This document shows, in pieces, positions 1 to 7,944 of a stretch of 64,000 nucleotides of DNA. The translations under genes were made by a program, and so were the position numbers. Under the pieces are notes generated by a model. That model made no database searches. It was given only the letters and a program-made list of their open reading frames with translations, and was not told where the DNA came from. Source of the DNA: Chloroflexota bacterium (GTDB lineage: Bacteria > Chloroflexota > UBA11872); NCBI GenBank assembly GCA_022821905.1, contig JAJECS010000006.1:124001-188000 (forward strand). Direction: 5' to 3'. Position 1 is the stretch's first letter. Every line of letters starts with the position of its first letter.

Positions 1-308
1 ACCAGCGGCTGCGCCATGGCCGCGTGCCGCGCGAATCCCTGCGGCTCGGCCTTGTCGGGATGCCGCAGCCATGACGAGATGAAGCGATGCGCCTTGAGGC
101 TCAGCATGAATCCGTCCGGCGTCTGGTCCGCCCACCCGGCCACCGTCTCGGGCTGTTGCATGCGAAAAAACGTGGCGTTGACCTCGACGCCCGAAAGACG
201 CGCGGCGTAGGCCGCCAGCTTCTCGCTCTGTTTGGTTCCACGCGAGTAGAAGCCGCGCAGGTCGTTCCAATTCGCCGTGCCCACGATCACGCGGCCACGT
301 GGGCTCAT
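1..308 (-). CDS. DUF72 (YecE-like) protein, 3' end outside window
   Basis: This is the N-terminal part of a DUF72 protein. The translation opens with MSPRGRVIVGTANWND and continues with a GFYSRGT stretch, VEVNATFFRM and FMLSLKAHRFI. That is the usual order in DUF72 proteins: a G-T/S-x-W strand, a GFYP-type loop, a vE-N-TFYR motif and an F-SLKA-R strand. The family is a TIM-barrel fold of unknown biochemical role. The ATG at 308 lies 24 bp after the stop of the PhyH gene on the same strand, so the two are probably co-transcribed. About 102 codons are visible; a full member is about 240-280 residues, so over half lies beyond the left edge. Confidence 0.85.
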   Translation of the reverse strand, partial: MSPRGRVIVGTANWNDLRGFYSRGTKQSEKLAAYAARLSGVEVNATFFRMQQPETVAGWADQTPDGFMLSLKAHRFISSWLRHPDKAEPQGFARHAAMAQPL

Positions 309-332
309 GGCGCGGCGCCCGTCGGTGTCGGC

Positions 333-1214
333 TCAGACCGCCTGCTGGTGGACGCGCGGATCGGTGGGGTCGCCCGGATAGCCGTAGGGTTGGTAGTCCA
401 CCGGCCCGACCTTCGGCCAACCCTGGCCGCCCAGGGCTTGGAAGTCGTCCAGGCGTCCGCACAGCCAGAAATACATGCGCGCCACGGCCAGATAGGAGTT
501 TCGCGGCGCAGGCGGCGCGTCGGGTCCGGGGCCGTAGACGGCCGTCGCCGGATCGAAGTCCGGCTCGCGCACCCAGTCGCGCTGCGGCGCCGAGGTGCGC
601 CAGTAGTTGTACTTGAGCAGATTGCGAATGCCCGATGCCGTCGACTCCGTGCGCCGGTGCCACACGGAGTAAGCCGAGATGAAGATCGAGCCCGCGGGGG
701 CCGCACTCGACACCGTGCCGCGATACATGCCGTAGAGGCCCGAGCTGCCCTGCCCGAACGGCCAGTACAGGTGCGAGCCGGGCAGAAACGCCGTGGCGCC
801 CATCTCCACCGTCGTGTCCTGCGGGTAGTAGTAGACCTGCAAGTAGTTCAGCTCGTGGTTCGAGAGCGAGCCGCCGTCGCGGTGCCAGCCGTAGGCGCGG
901 GCCGGCATGTGGACGCGGTGGCTCGACATAATCCTCGGCAGCGCGAAGTTCCGTCCGAGTAGGCAGCGCACCGCACCGGCCGCCACCGGATTGCACATCA
1001 CGCCGTCGATGAACCAATCCTCGTCGAGGATTTCGTTGGGCTCGTGGTTGGCGAAGTCGCCCGGTTCGATGTGCGGCGCGTGCTCGTCCATGAACTCCAC
1101 GACACGCTGGTTGACGTCGTCAGGCACGACGCCCTCGAGCGGCAGATAGCCCGTCTTGCAGAAGTCCAGGACCTGGGAGTCGGTGAGCGTCGGTTCGCAG
1201 TCGTGGGTACGCAT
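333..1214 (-). CDS. phytanoyl-CoA dioxygenase (PhyH) family protein
   Basis: This is a 293-residue Fe(II)/2-oxoglutarate dioxygenase of the PhyH family. The iron-binding facial triad is visible as H111-R-D113 (YGWHRDGG) plus H186 (SVWHRRTE). R197 in GIRNLL is the expected 2-oxoglutarate-binding Arg. The segment MGATAFLPGSHLYWP is the typical strand before the distal His, and the N-terminal DFCKTGYLPLEGVV is the usual start of the fold. These enzymes hydroxylate small molecules; bacterial paralogues have diverse and mostly unassigned substrates, so none is given here. The gene lies 7 bp downstream of a small hypothetical gene and 24 bp upstream of the DUF72 gene, all on the minus strand. Confidence 0.9.
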   Translation of the reverse strand: MRTHDCEPTLTDSQVLDFCKTGYLPLEGVVPDDVNQRVVEFMDEHAPHIEPGDFANHEPNEILDEDWFIDGVMCNPVAAGAVRCLLGRNFALPRIMSSHRVHMPARAYGWHRDGGSLSNHELNYLQVYYYPQDTTVEMGATAFLPGSHLYWPFGQGSSGLYGMYRGTVSSAAPAGSIFISAYSVWHRRTESTASGIRNLLKYNYWRTSAPQRDWVREPDFDPATAVYGPGPDAPPAPRNSYLAVARMYFWLCGRLDDFQALGGQGWPKVGPVDYQPYGYPGDPTDPRVHQQAV

Positions 1215-1221
1215 GGCGGGC

Positions 1222-1587
1222 TTACCTCACCTTCTCGAGGATGAACTCGACGCCCGGCCCGTGGAGCCTGGTTTCGTCCAGGATCACGGCCAGCTCCGGG
1301 AATTTGATGATGCGCCAGCCGTCATTCAGGGCGTCCATGACGGTGTCGTAGGGCATGTCGTCGGGGTCCGGCGGACCCTCGTCGATCTCACCGTCCCGCG
1401 CAATGAACATGCCGATCACGCCTGAGTTGACCGACGCCGTGCCGGCCTGGAGGTACAGCAACTCCTGGCGCGTGTCCTCGCCGTCTGCCAGCGACTGCAA
1501 GGTGTCTCGCAGGTCTGACTCGGTCAAGGTGCCGGTGCGAAAACGCTGGATGCACGACTCGATGGCTGCCTGCCGTGGCGAACTCAT
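1222..1587 (-). CDS. hypothetical protein, 121 aa, first gene of the PhyH operon
   Basis: This is a 121-residue acidic protein that I do not recognise. The first 50 residues are predicted helical (AAIESCIQRFRTGTLTESDL). The second half has a run of strands and acidic loops (FIARDGEIDEGPPDPDD, then KFPELAVILDETRL). There is no signal peptide, membrane segment or cysteine pair. It is probably a real gene, because codon use matches its neighbours, it ends 7 bp before the PhyH start, and the strand is the same. It could be a small partner or regulator of the dioxygenase, but nothing in the sequence shows this. Confidence 0.65.
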   Translation of the reverse strand: MSSPRQAAIESCIQRFRTGTLTESDLRDTLQSLADGEDTRQELLYLQAGTASVNSGVIGMFIARDGEIDEGPPDPDDMPYDTVMDALNDGWRIIKFPELAVILDETRLHGPGVEFILEKVR

Positions 1588-2016
1588 GTGGGCGCGCCTC
1601 CGCTCGATAGGCCGGGTCGATTCTGGTGCGGCAGCCTATCACGAGGGTGCCTCGCGCCTTCCGGCCGATTTCCCATCCCACGCACGAAGCTTCACGTCAG
1701 CCACAAGTCGTTCCACGCACCCAGGACGGGCAACCACAAGGGGTGCCCAACGAGGAGGGGTCCTTCGGCTTAGGGGCGGCCCGTGTGGTCGCAAGGTAAA
1801 GGGTCGGGTCTTTCGGTGTAGGGGCGGCCCTTGTGGCCGCCCTCGACCGAGTTGCCCAACGGTCCCTTGAATGATGGGGTTGACACGAGCGCGTCTAACC
1901 CAAGCTGAGACTGGGGCTCAGGCAGTCTCCCAGCTCCGCGTAGACTGCCCATCACAGCCAACGCACCGGAGGCGCGCCCCTATGCCCGGCCACCGCGCCG
2001 CGAATCCACGATTCCC
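1588..2016. repeat. intergenic region with two copies of a palindromic GGGCGGCC repeat
   Basis: The 429 bp between the hypothetical gene and the sialidase-like gene contain no convincing ORF. Two direct copies of a roughly 33-bp unit occur at 1760-1792 and 1808-1840. Each begins with TCCTTCGG or TCTTTCGG and carries a TAGGGGCGGCCC core. The second copy forms a perfect hairpin: GGGCGGCC, loop CTTGT, GGCCGCCC. The first copy has lost pairing in its right arm. It looks like a dispersed REP-like intergenic repeat. The rest of the gap (1588-1759 and 1841-2016) shows nothing I can name apart from room for divergent promoters. Confidence 0.6.
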
Positions 2017-3162
2017 ATGAGCTGGCGCGTCGTCGAGCACATCACCGTTTACCGCGAGACGGGGCACTACGCCACCGCGCCCAACGTCGTGCGCACGCCC
2101 GAGGGCGGGCTGCTGGTGCTCTTCCACCGCTCCCCGCATCTCGGCCATGCGCACCACAGCCATCCCCTCTTCGACGTGCGCGCCGTCGCGTCGAGCGACG
2201 AGGGCCAAAGCTGGAGCGAGCCGTGGCTCGTCACCAACGATCCGCGCGGCGGCGTGATCGACTTCGGCACGCACACGCTCAGCGACGGCAGCATCTTTCT
2301 CCACGCGTCGAGCAACGAGCTTGTTCCGGCCCAGGGATTCGCCGAGTTCGTATTCCGTGCACCGCCGCACGCGCGGGACGTCGGGTCGCCGCAGCATTCG
2401 ACCTGGATTTCCCGTCCGGGCATTCCGTTCTGGGTGCGGTCCCGCGACGGCGGGCGCACCTGGTCCAATCCCGTGCGCTTTCCCCGGCTGCCGGACGCCG
2501 CATGGGGCCATCCCGCCGAGCACTCGGGGGTGTGTCGCAGCGGGCTGCTGGAGCTTCCCGGCGGTCGACTGCTCAAGCCCAGCAAGGCCACCAAGCGTCC
2601 CCGCGGTGAGCAGCCCTACTTCGGCATGCTGCGCGTCTCCGACGACTTCGGCGAGACCTGGACCTACGGCGGCCGCATCGCCGAGGACCCGATCGTGCAC
2701 TTCAGCGAGCCGGCCATTCACCGCACGCCCAGCGGTCGCCTGGTGGTTCTCTATCGCTGCCATCCGAGGGGCTCGCCGCGAATCCAACTGTCGGGGCGGC
2801 AGGGCGGCACCATCGTCGCGCGGGTCGAGTCGGACGACGACGGCCAAACCTGGTCGCCGTGGGAGCCCACCTCGATCTACGGCAGCCCGAGTCACATGCT
2901 GCCGCTCAGCGACGGGCGCGTGTTCGTCACCACCGGCACGCGCTGGGACGGCCAGCGCGGCTGCACCGTGCGCGTGACGGACCCCGAGTGCAGAGACCTC
3001 GACACGTGCCCCGTCCTCGACGTGCGCAGCGACTCCATGACCTCGGACTGCGGCTATCCCTGGGCCGTGGAGCTGAGGGACGGCCGCGTGCTCGTGGTCT
3101 ACTACTACACCCACGGCGACCTGCACCGCGGCATCGAGGCTACGGTCGTCGAGGAGGTCTAA
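2017..3162 (+). CDS. sialidase/neuraminidase-like beta-propeller protein
   Basis: This 381-residue protein carries at least four Asp-box (BNR) motifs: SSDEGQSWSEP, SRDGGRTWSNP, SDDFGETWTYGG and SDDDGQTWSPWE. They are spaced as in the six-bladed sialidase fold. The N-terminal segment GHYATAPNVVRTPEGGLLVLF is typical of exo-sialidase-like proteins found beside carbohydrate genes. No signal peptide is present, so the protein would be cytoplasmic. The catalytic Arg triad, Tyr and Glu of true GH33 enzymes cannot be assigned with confidence, so sialic acid specificity is not claimed. The ATG at 2017 begins directly on the conserved fold. The gene stands alone between two minus-strand genes. Confidence 0.8.
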   Translation: MSWRVVEHITVYRETGHYATAPNVVRTPEGGLLVLFHRSPHLGHAHHSHPLFDVRAVASSDEGQSWSEPWLVTNDPRGGVIDFGTHTLSDGSIFLHASSNELVPAQGFAEFVFRAPPHARDVGSPQHSTWISRPGIPFWVRSRDGGRTWSNPVRFPRLPDAAWGHPAEHSGVCRSGLLELPGGRLLKPSKATKRPRGEQPYFGMLRVSDDFGETWTYGGRIAEDPIVHFSEPAIHRTPSGRLVVLYRCHPRGSPRIQLSGRQGGTIVARVESDDDGQTWSPWEPTSIYGSPSHMLPLSDGRVFVTTGTRWDGQRGCTVRVTDPECRDLDTCPVLDVRSDSMTSDCGYPWAVELRDGRVLVVYYYTHGDLHRGIEATVVEEV

Positions 3163-3455
3163 TCGCACCCACAGGGAGACCTTTGGTCAATTGGGGATGG
3201 CGCGCGTGGGGAAGGGCCTCGGGACGTGCTGGAGGCCAGGGCGACGTTCGGGCGGGCGGACCGGCCGCCACGCGTCGGTCAACCCATGCTCGCGCTCGAC
3301 TGGCGGACCGAAACGGTAAGGGGACCTCGCCGCGGGCATCCAGGGTCATCTCCGGTAGCGCCCCTTCAAGCTGCACGCCAGCTTGCTCAGGGTAGGCAAT
3401 CGATGGCATCGGTCGCTGCGATCCACGCGGTCAACGGGCCGCGTAGGCCGCTGAG

Positions 3456-3986
3456 CTAGCGCGAGACCTCGCGAATGTAGTGGCGCAGCTCGGGAACCAG
3501 CAGTTCACCCAGCGCGAGCTCCACTGCAGCCGTCGACCCGGGTGAGCACACGATCAGCGCCCGTCCCAGCTTGCCCGCGACGGCGCGCGACAAGATGGCC
3601 GCGGGGCCAATCTGGTCCCAGCTGGCCCGGCGAAACCACTCGCCGTAGCCGTCGAGCACCTTATCGAGCATTGGCGTCACGGTGTCCACGGTGATGTCGC
3701 GGTCGCCCAGCCCGGTGCCGCCCGTGCAGAACACGAACTGGGCGCCCGCCGCCAGCGACGCGTCGACGGCGCCGCGAATGAGGTCGGCGTCGTTGATCAC
3801 AAGATCCCGGTGCACGATTTCATGGCCGCCGTCGGTGATGAGCCGCTCGGCCGTGCGCCCGGAGCGATCCGTGCGTTCAGTGCGCGAGTCGCTGATGACG
3901 AGCACGGCGCACCTGACCGCGCCGATGCTCTCGGATTCGTGTCGGTGCTCTTGGGTTGAGTGCGAACCGTGGTGCGCGTGCGACAT
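3456..3986 (-). CDS. moaB: molybdenum cofactor biosynthesis protein MoaB
   Basis: This is a 176-residue MoaB/MogA-fold protein, which adenylylates molybdopterin or acts in related cofactor steps. The fold begins at RCAVLVISDSRTERTDRSG. The signature TGGTGLGDRD occupies residues about 88-97, and the C-terminal PGSTAAVELALGELLVPEL is standard. The first 16 residues are unusual: MSHAHHGSHSTQEHRH holds six histidines and precedes the normal domain, so it could bind metal. The gene is divergent from moaD-moaE, with a 94-bp spacer that must hold both promoters. moaA, moaC and moeA are not in the window. Length is otherwise normal for the family. Confidence 0.93.
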   Translation of the reverse strand: MSHAHHGSHSTQEHRHESESIGAVRCAVLVISDSRTERTDRSGRTAERLITDGGHEIVHRDLVINDADLIRGAVDASLAAGAQFVFCTGGTGLGDRDITVDTVTPMLDKVLDGYGEWFRRASWDQIGPAAILSRAVAGKLGRALIVCSPGSTAAVELALGELLVPELRHYIREVSR

Positions 3987-4080
3987 GAAGCTCCCCTTGC
4001 AGCTAGAACCGCTGCGATGGTCTCACAGGCGCACGGTGGGTTTGCTCCACGAGACCGTGTCGGATTGCTAGGCTCGAAGT

Positions 4081-4386
4081 ATGAGTGGTTCAACGGCGCC
4101 GCAGGTGGCCGCAAATGCGCCCGAGACCGGCGCGTCAGTCCGAGTTTCGCTGCTGCTGTTCGCGTCGGTCGCCGAGGCGGCGGGTGAACGCCGGCGTGAG
4201 ATCTGCGTCGCCGAAGGAACGACGGCCCGCGGCCTCTTTGAGCAATTGGAAGCCGATATTCCGGCACTTGCCGGCCGAGCGGATCATGTCTCGTTCGCGC
4301 GCAATCAGCAGTTCGTGCCGCCGGACACGGTCCTTGCGGACGGCGATGAGCTGGCGGTGATTCCTCCGGTCTCGGGGGGCGCATGA
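4081..4386 (+). CDS. moaD: molybdopterin synthase sulfur carrier subunit MoaD
   Basis: This is a 101-residue ubiquitin-fold sulfur carrier. The family pattern is clear from VRVSLLLFASVAEAAG onward, with RNQQFV, LADGDELAVIPPVSGG and a C-terminal Gly-Gly. In the family the terminal Gly carries a thiocarboxylate that donates sulfur to precursor Z in complex with MoaE. The frame continues one codon past the Gly-Gly, giving GGA before the stop. About 20 extra residues precede the domain, so translation may begin later than the ATG at 4081. The stop overlaps the moaE start as ATGA, so the two are translationally coupled. Confidence 0.9.
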   Translation: MSGSTAPQVAANAPETGASVRVSLLLFASVAEAAGERRREICVAEGTTARGLFEQLEADIPALAGRADHVSFARNQQFVPPDTVLADGDELAVIPPVSGGA

Positions 4387-4802
4387 ACATCCGCCTGACC
4401 CACGAGCCCATAGACGCCGACGTGCTGATCCAGCGGGTGACGCGGCCCGGCAACGGCGGCATTTGCACCTTCCACGGCATCGTGCGCGACAACATGGACG
4501 GGCGACCGGTTGTGAAGCTGGAGTACGAGGCGTTCGAGCCGATGGCGTTGCAGGAGCTGGAACGCATCGGGCGGGAAGCGGAGGAGCGCTGGGGGCTGAC
4601 GGACGTGGAGATCGAGCATCGGATTGGCGAGCTGCGCATCGGCGAGGCCAGCGTGGTCATCGCGGTCGGCGCGCCGCACCGCGCCGAGGCCTTCGAGGCC
4701 TGCCGCTACATCATCGACACCCTCAAGACCACCGTGCCGATCTGGAAAAAGGAGTGGTACCGGGACGGCGCGGTGTGGATCGAGCCGACCGCCGCCGGGT
4801 AG
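4383..4802 (+). CDS. moaE: molybdopterin synthase catalytic subunit MoaE
   Basis: This is a 139-residue MoaE, the large subunit of molybdopterin synthase. It shows the motif FHGIVRD (residues 30-36), LEYEAFEPMA, VGAPHRAEAFEACRYIID and the active-site segment TTVPIWKKEWYRDG. K115 and K122/K123 correspond to the conserved catalytic lysines. Its length equals the usual 140-150 residues. The start overlaps the moaD stop by 4 bp, as expected for subunits needed in equal amounts. With moaB across the divergent promoter it forms a partial cofactor cluster. Confidence 0.95.
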   Translation: MNIRLTHEPIDADVLIQRVTRPGNGGICTFHGIVRDNMDGRPVVKLEYEAFEPMALQELERIGREAEERWGLTDVEIEHRIGELRIGEASVVIAVGAPHRAEAFEACRYIIDTLKTTVPIWKKEWYRDGAVWIEPTAAG

Positions 4803-4841
4803 GACTGCCGCATTCGCGAAACTGGGTCGCTCCACTTCGTC

Positions 4842-4861
4842 ATTCCGGCGAAGGCCGGAAT
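4842..4861. repeat. REP-like hairpin after moaE
   Basis: A perfect 8-bp inverted repeat, ATTCCGGC then GCCGGAAT, encloses a GAAG loop in the gap between the convergent moaE and SDR genes. The surrounding CATTCCGGCGAAGGCC context is the common REP-like form found in many bacterial intergenic gaps. It may also work as a bidirectional terminator, although no T-run follows. The rest of the gap up to 5015 holds only a degenerate TTAGGTTTCTCAGTGCG stretch. Confidence 0.6.
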
Positions 4862-5015
4862 CCAGGTCCGGGCTGCCGGTGGCCGCTATGGCGCCCCGGA
4901 GTCGCGCGCCTTAGGTTTCTCAGTGCGTTCGAAATGACACGCAGGGCGAATTGAGCGCGGTCGGGCGAGCTCCCACGCTGCACGCAGCGCGGGCCACCGG
5001 ACCATCTTGCCGTTG

Positions 5016-5792
5016 CTACCCCGCCAGCCAGCCTCCGTCGATCGGCAGGACGTGTCCGGTCACGAACGACGCCGATTCGGAGGCGAGAAACACCACCGCG
5101 CCGGCCAGATCCTCCGGCATTCCCCAGCGGTTCATCGGCGTGCGGCCCAAAATCCAGTTGCTCCACACCGGATCGTCGTAGCGCGGCTGTGTGAGGTCGG
5201 TGAGGATGTAGCCCGGCGCAATGGCGTTGACCGTGATGTTCTGCTCGGCAAACTCCACGGCGAGCGCCTTGGTGAGCTGGGCCACCCCGCCCTTCGAGGC
5301 GCCGTAGACCGAGATGGGCTTGAATCCCAAAAAGCTCGTCAGCGACCCGGTGTTGATGATGCGACCGTAGCCGCCGCGCACCATCAGGCGCAGCCCATAT
5401 TGCGACGCGAAGAACACGCTGCGCAGGTTGATGTCGAGCACCCGGTCCCACTCTTCGGGCGTGACCTCGAGCACGGGCGTGCGCAGACCGATGCCGGCGT
5501 TGTTCGCCAGGATGTCGAGACGACCGAACTCGTCGTCGGTCTTGGCGAAGAGCGCGGCTAACTCGTCCAGGTCCGCGACGTTGGTCGGGAGCGCCAGCGC
5601 TCGGCGTCCGAGTCCTTCGATCTCGTGGGCGGTAGCTTCGAGCTGATCTTGCGAGCGTGCCGCCAGCACGACGTCCGCGCCTGCATGCGCCAGCGCCAGG
5701 GCAATGCCGCGACCGATGCCCCGACCGCCCCCGGTCACCAGGGCCACGCGGCCGGTGAGATCGAATGACGGTCCGGCGTCGGAGGTGCTCAT
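5016..5792 (-). CDS. SDR family oxidoreductase
   Basis: This is a classical short-chain dehydrogenase/reductase of 258 residues. The NAD(P)-binding motif TGGGRGIG lies near residue 20, NNAG at 97-100 and the catalytic YGASK (Y163, K167) with an upstream INTGS Ser. The C-terminal segment FVTGHVLPIDGGWLAG is typical of gluconate-5-dehydrogenase or 3-oxoacyl-ACP-reductase-like members. VVLAARSQDQ at the end of strand 2 points to NADP. The substrate cannot be read from the sequence. The gene is monocistronic, convergent with moaE and divergent from bcp. Confidence 0.9.
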   Translation of the reverse strand: MSTSDAGPSFDLTGRVALVTGGGRGIGRGIALALAHAGADVVLAARSQDQLEATAHEIEGLGRRALALPTNVADLDELAALFAKTDDEFGRLDILANNAGIGLRTPVLEVTPEEWDRVLDINLRSVFFASQYGLRLMVRGGYGRIINTGSLTSFLGFKPISVYGASKGGVAQLTKALAVEFAEQNITVNAIAPGYILTDLTQPRYDDPVWSNWILGRTPMNRWGMPEDLAGAVVFLASESASFVTGHVLPIDGGWLAG

Positions 5793-5916
5793 GCGCGTCA
5801 GCGTTTCCGTTGGCGACAGATTGCGCGGGCCGATGGTCGCACAGACGTCAGTCGAGTGGAGGCCCTGGAGGGTCGAGGATGCGATGATGGGGCGTCACGC
5901 CCTCAGGGGTTTGCGC

Positions 5917-6381
5917 ATGGCGATGCCGCGCGTGGGCGACCGCGCCCCCGATTTCGAGCTCCAAGCAACCGACGGCAGCCTCGTTCGGCTCGACGAGCAG
6001 CGGGGCCGGAAGGTGGTGCTGTTCTTCTACCCGCGCGACGACACCCCCGGCTGCACCCGCGAGGCCTGCGGCTTTCGGGATCGGATGTCCGAGATTGCGG
6101 AGCGCGGGACCGCCGTATTCGGCGTCAGCGACGATCCGGTCGAGTCGCACGAGCGCTTCAGCAGCAAGTTCAGCCTCAACTATCCGTTGCTGGCCGACGT
6201 GGAGCGCCAGGCCATCGAGGCCTACGGCGTGTGGGCGGAAAAGCGCATGGCGGGCCGGACGTTCATGGGCACCCAGCGCGCGACCTTCCTGATTGACGAA
6301 GACGGCATGGTGAGCGCCGTCTGGCCCGACGTGAAGCCCGACGACCATGCCGAGGAGGTGGTGCAAGCCCTCGACGCCTAG
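5917..6381 (+). CDS. bcp: thioredoxin-dependent thiol peroxidase (Bcp/PrxQ)
   Basis: This 154-residue peroxiredoxin of the Bcp/PrxQ class reduces hydroperoxides using thioredoxin. The peroxidatic cysteine is C46 in YPRDDTPGCTREACGF. The resolving cysteine C51 lies five residues later, the atypical 2-Cys arrangement of PrxQ. The start chosen is ATG 5917, which has AGGGG about 7 bp upstream and gives the usual family length. An upstream ATG at 5884 in the same frame would add 11 unlikely residues. It is divergent from the SDR gene and followed 45 bp later by tRNA-Thr. Confidence 0.93.
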   Translation: MAMPRVGDRAPDFELQATDGSLVRLDEQRGRKVVLFFYPRDDTPGCTREACGFRDRMSEIAERGTAVFGVSDDPVESHERFSSKFSLNYPLLADVERQAIEAYGVWAEKRMAGRTFMGTQRATFLIDEDGMVSAVWPDVKPDDHAEEVVQALDA

Positions 6382-6426
6382 CCCACGCGCGGCTGCGGCG
6401 CGTCCGTGACCGCAGCTCGGCGCCAG

Positions 6427-6502
6427 GCCCACATAGCTCAGTTGGAAGAGCGCGTTCTTGGTAAGAACGAGGTCTCCGGTTCAATTCCGGATGTGGGCTC
6501 CA
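6427..6502 (+). tRNA. tRNA-Thr (anticodon GGT)
   Basis: This is a complete cloverleaf. The acceptor stem pairs GCCCACA with TGTGGGC, the D stem pairs GCTC with GAGC, and the anticodon stem pairs CGTTC with GAACG around loop TTGGTAA (anticodon GGT, reading ACC). The T arm is TCCGG-TTCAATT-CCGGA. The discriminator is T at 6499 and CCA is encoded at 6500-6502. Its 3' 46 nt reappear almost unchanged at 30785-30830. Confidence 0.96.
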
Positions 6503-6882
6503 ACGCAGGTTGACAGGTTTAGCAAGGGCCGTTGGTTAGCCGGCACGAAGCTGATCGCCCTGCCACAGCGCTCCACCACACCATACTTGCGATGCTCTTT
6601 TGGGTGTGGAGTGGACGCCGCGATCCGCGTCCGATGCCCCCAATTACGCCAGCCCCCACCCCGGCGCGCGCCGCGCCCGCGTAAGCGGGCGATTTGCGCC
6701 CCTCGCGCGCCGCGCCCGCAGCCCGCACCGCCGCTCACGAGGCGTCCCAGACCCCAAATGCCGTAAATCCGACGCCCCACGACACCCTGCCGCCGCTGCT
6801 CCGGCGCTCTGGCACCCTGATTAATCAGAGCTTTCCTCGACTACAATTCCCGTGCGCCTCTTCTGGAATCTCGATCTCGGTC
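6503..6882. other. 380-bp gap right of tRNA-Thr; words shared with 30.7 kb
   Basis: No gene is supported here. Two words at 6561-6572 (TGCCACAGCGCT) and 6573-6585 (CCACCACACCATA) recur in the same orientation at 30761-30772 and 30714-30726, just left of the tRNA-Thr fragment. A TACAAT hexamer at 6842-6847 lies about 36 bp before the next start codon and could be a -10 element, but no good -35 is visible. Confidence 0.4.
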
Positions 6883-7905
6883 ATGCAACCTGAGCCGGTT
6901 CCCACCGCCTACGTCGGCCTGGGCGGTCGCGGCATGCGCTACCTCCGCGCCTCGCATTTGGTCGGCGGCTTTACGCCCGTCGCTTTGGTGGACACGGACG
7001 CGGAGCGGTTCGGCGAGGCCCGCGAGTTCACTGACCTGCCCGAGCTCGCTTGCCACGCCTCGCTCGCCGCCGCGCTGCAGGCGCATGAGATTGCGGCCGT
7101 CTTTGTCTGTGCGCCGGCGTCGGCGCACGCCGCCATCATCTTGGAGGCCGTCAGGGCCGGGGCGCACGTCTTCACCGAGACGCCGTTCACCACCAAGTAC
7201 GCCGATGCCGCCGAGGCCGTGAAGATCGCCGCGGCGAAGGGCCTGGCGATCGTGGTCGCCCAGCAGTACCGGCTCGCGGCGGTGGAACGCACCATCGCGA
7301 AACTCTTGGCGCAGGGCGCGTTGGGAGGGGTCGGCTTCGGATACCTGCGGCACGATCTGCCTGCACCCGAGCCGGCCGCCGAGGACGGGACTTCGCGACT
7401 CTGGCGGGCAGACGTCCACACCATCGATTCGCTCATCGCGATGATGCCCGGGAGTCCGACGCGCGTCTTCGGCCGCCTCTTTTCGCCAGGATTCAGCGAT
7501 GCCGCGGCGCCCAGCTCGCTGCAGGCGACGCTCGAATTCGACGACGGTTCCGTGGTCCAATACTTGTCCAGCTTCGAATCGCACCAGCCCGACTATAGAT
7601 TTCAGATCGACTGCGAAGCCGCAACCTTGGTGCACCGCGCCGCGCATCCGGGGCGTGGTGGCGACGCGGCCGAGCTGATCCAGATTGCGCCCGACGGCAG
7701 CCAGCAACCGGTGACGCTCGATACGAGCTACGACGACGCCTGGTTAGAGGAGACCCTCGCCATCTTCTTCAGGGACTCCTTCCGGTTGGGCAAAGAGCCT
7801 GCCAGCAGCGGGCGTAACAATCTGGCCACCATGGCCGTGCTGCAGGCGCTGCTGTGCAGTTCCGAGACCGGGGAGGCGATTGACGTCGCGGATGTCGCGC
7901 CGTAG
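6883..7905 (+). CDS. Gfo/Idh/MocA family oxidoreductase
   Basis: This 340-residue protein has the N-terminal Rossmann motif VGLGGRGMRYLR and the segment AAVFVCAPASAHAAIILEAV. It has TETPFTTKYADAAEAV where the family normally has EKPxA, so the conserved Lys is replaced by Thr. The C-terminal half is the usual alpha/beta substrate domain. Members oxidise or reduce sugars and cyclitols with NAD(P); the missing EKP Lys means the chemistry may differ. I chose ATG 6883 because translation begins on the fold; the frame is open further upstream through low-complexity Pro/Arg codons. It is first after the tRNA and lies next to a transposase relic. Confidence 0.82.
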   Translation: MQPEPVPTAYVGLGGRGMRYLRASHLVGGFTPVALVDTDAERFGEAREFTDLPELACHASLAAALQAHEIAAVFVCAPASAHAAIILEAVRAGAHVFTETPFTTKYADAAEAVKIAAAKGLAIVVAQQYRLAAVERTIAKLLAQGALGGVGFGYLRHDLPAPEPAAEDGTSRLWRADVHTIDSLIAMMPGSPTRVFGRLFSPGFSDAAAPSSLQATLEFDDGSVVQYLSSFESHQPDYRFQIDCEAATLVHRAAHPGRGGDAAELIQIAPDGSQQPVTLDTSYDDAWLEETLAIFFRDSFRLGKEPASSGRNNLATMAVLQALLCSSETGEAIDVADVAP

Positions 7906-7944
7906 GCCATTTGTGAGCGTGGCTGATGTGCCGGCGGAAACTCC

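Noticed and set aside
1918..3168. Long minus-strand frame of 416 codons opposite the sialidase-like gene
   Set aside because: It is the antisense shadow of a GC-rich gene; it has His/Arg/Ala-rich composition and no family motif, while the plus-strand frame has four Asp boxes.
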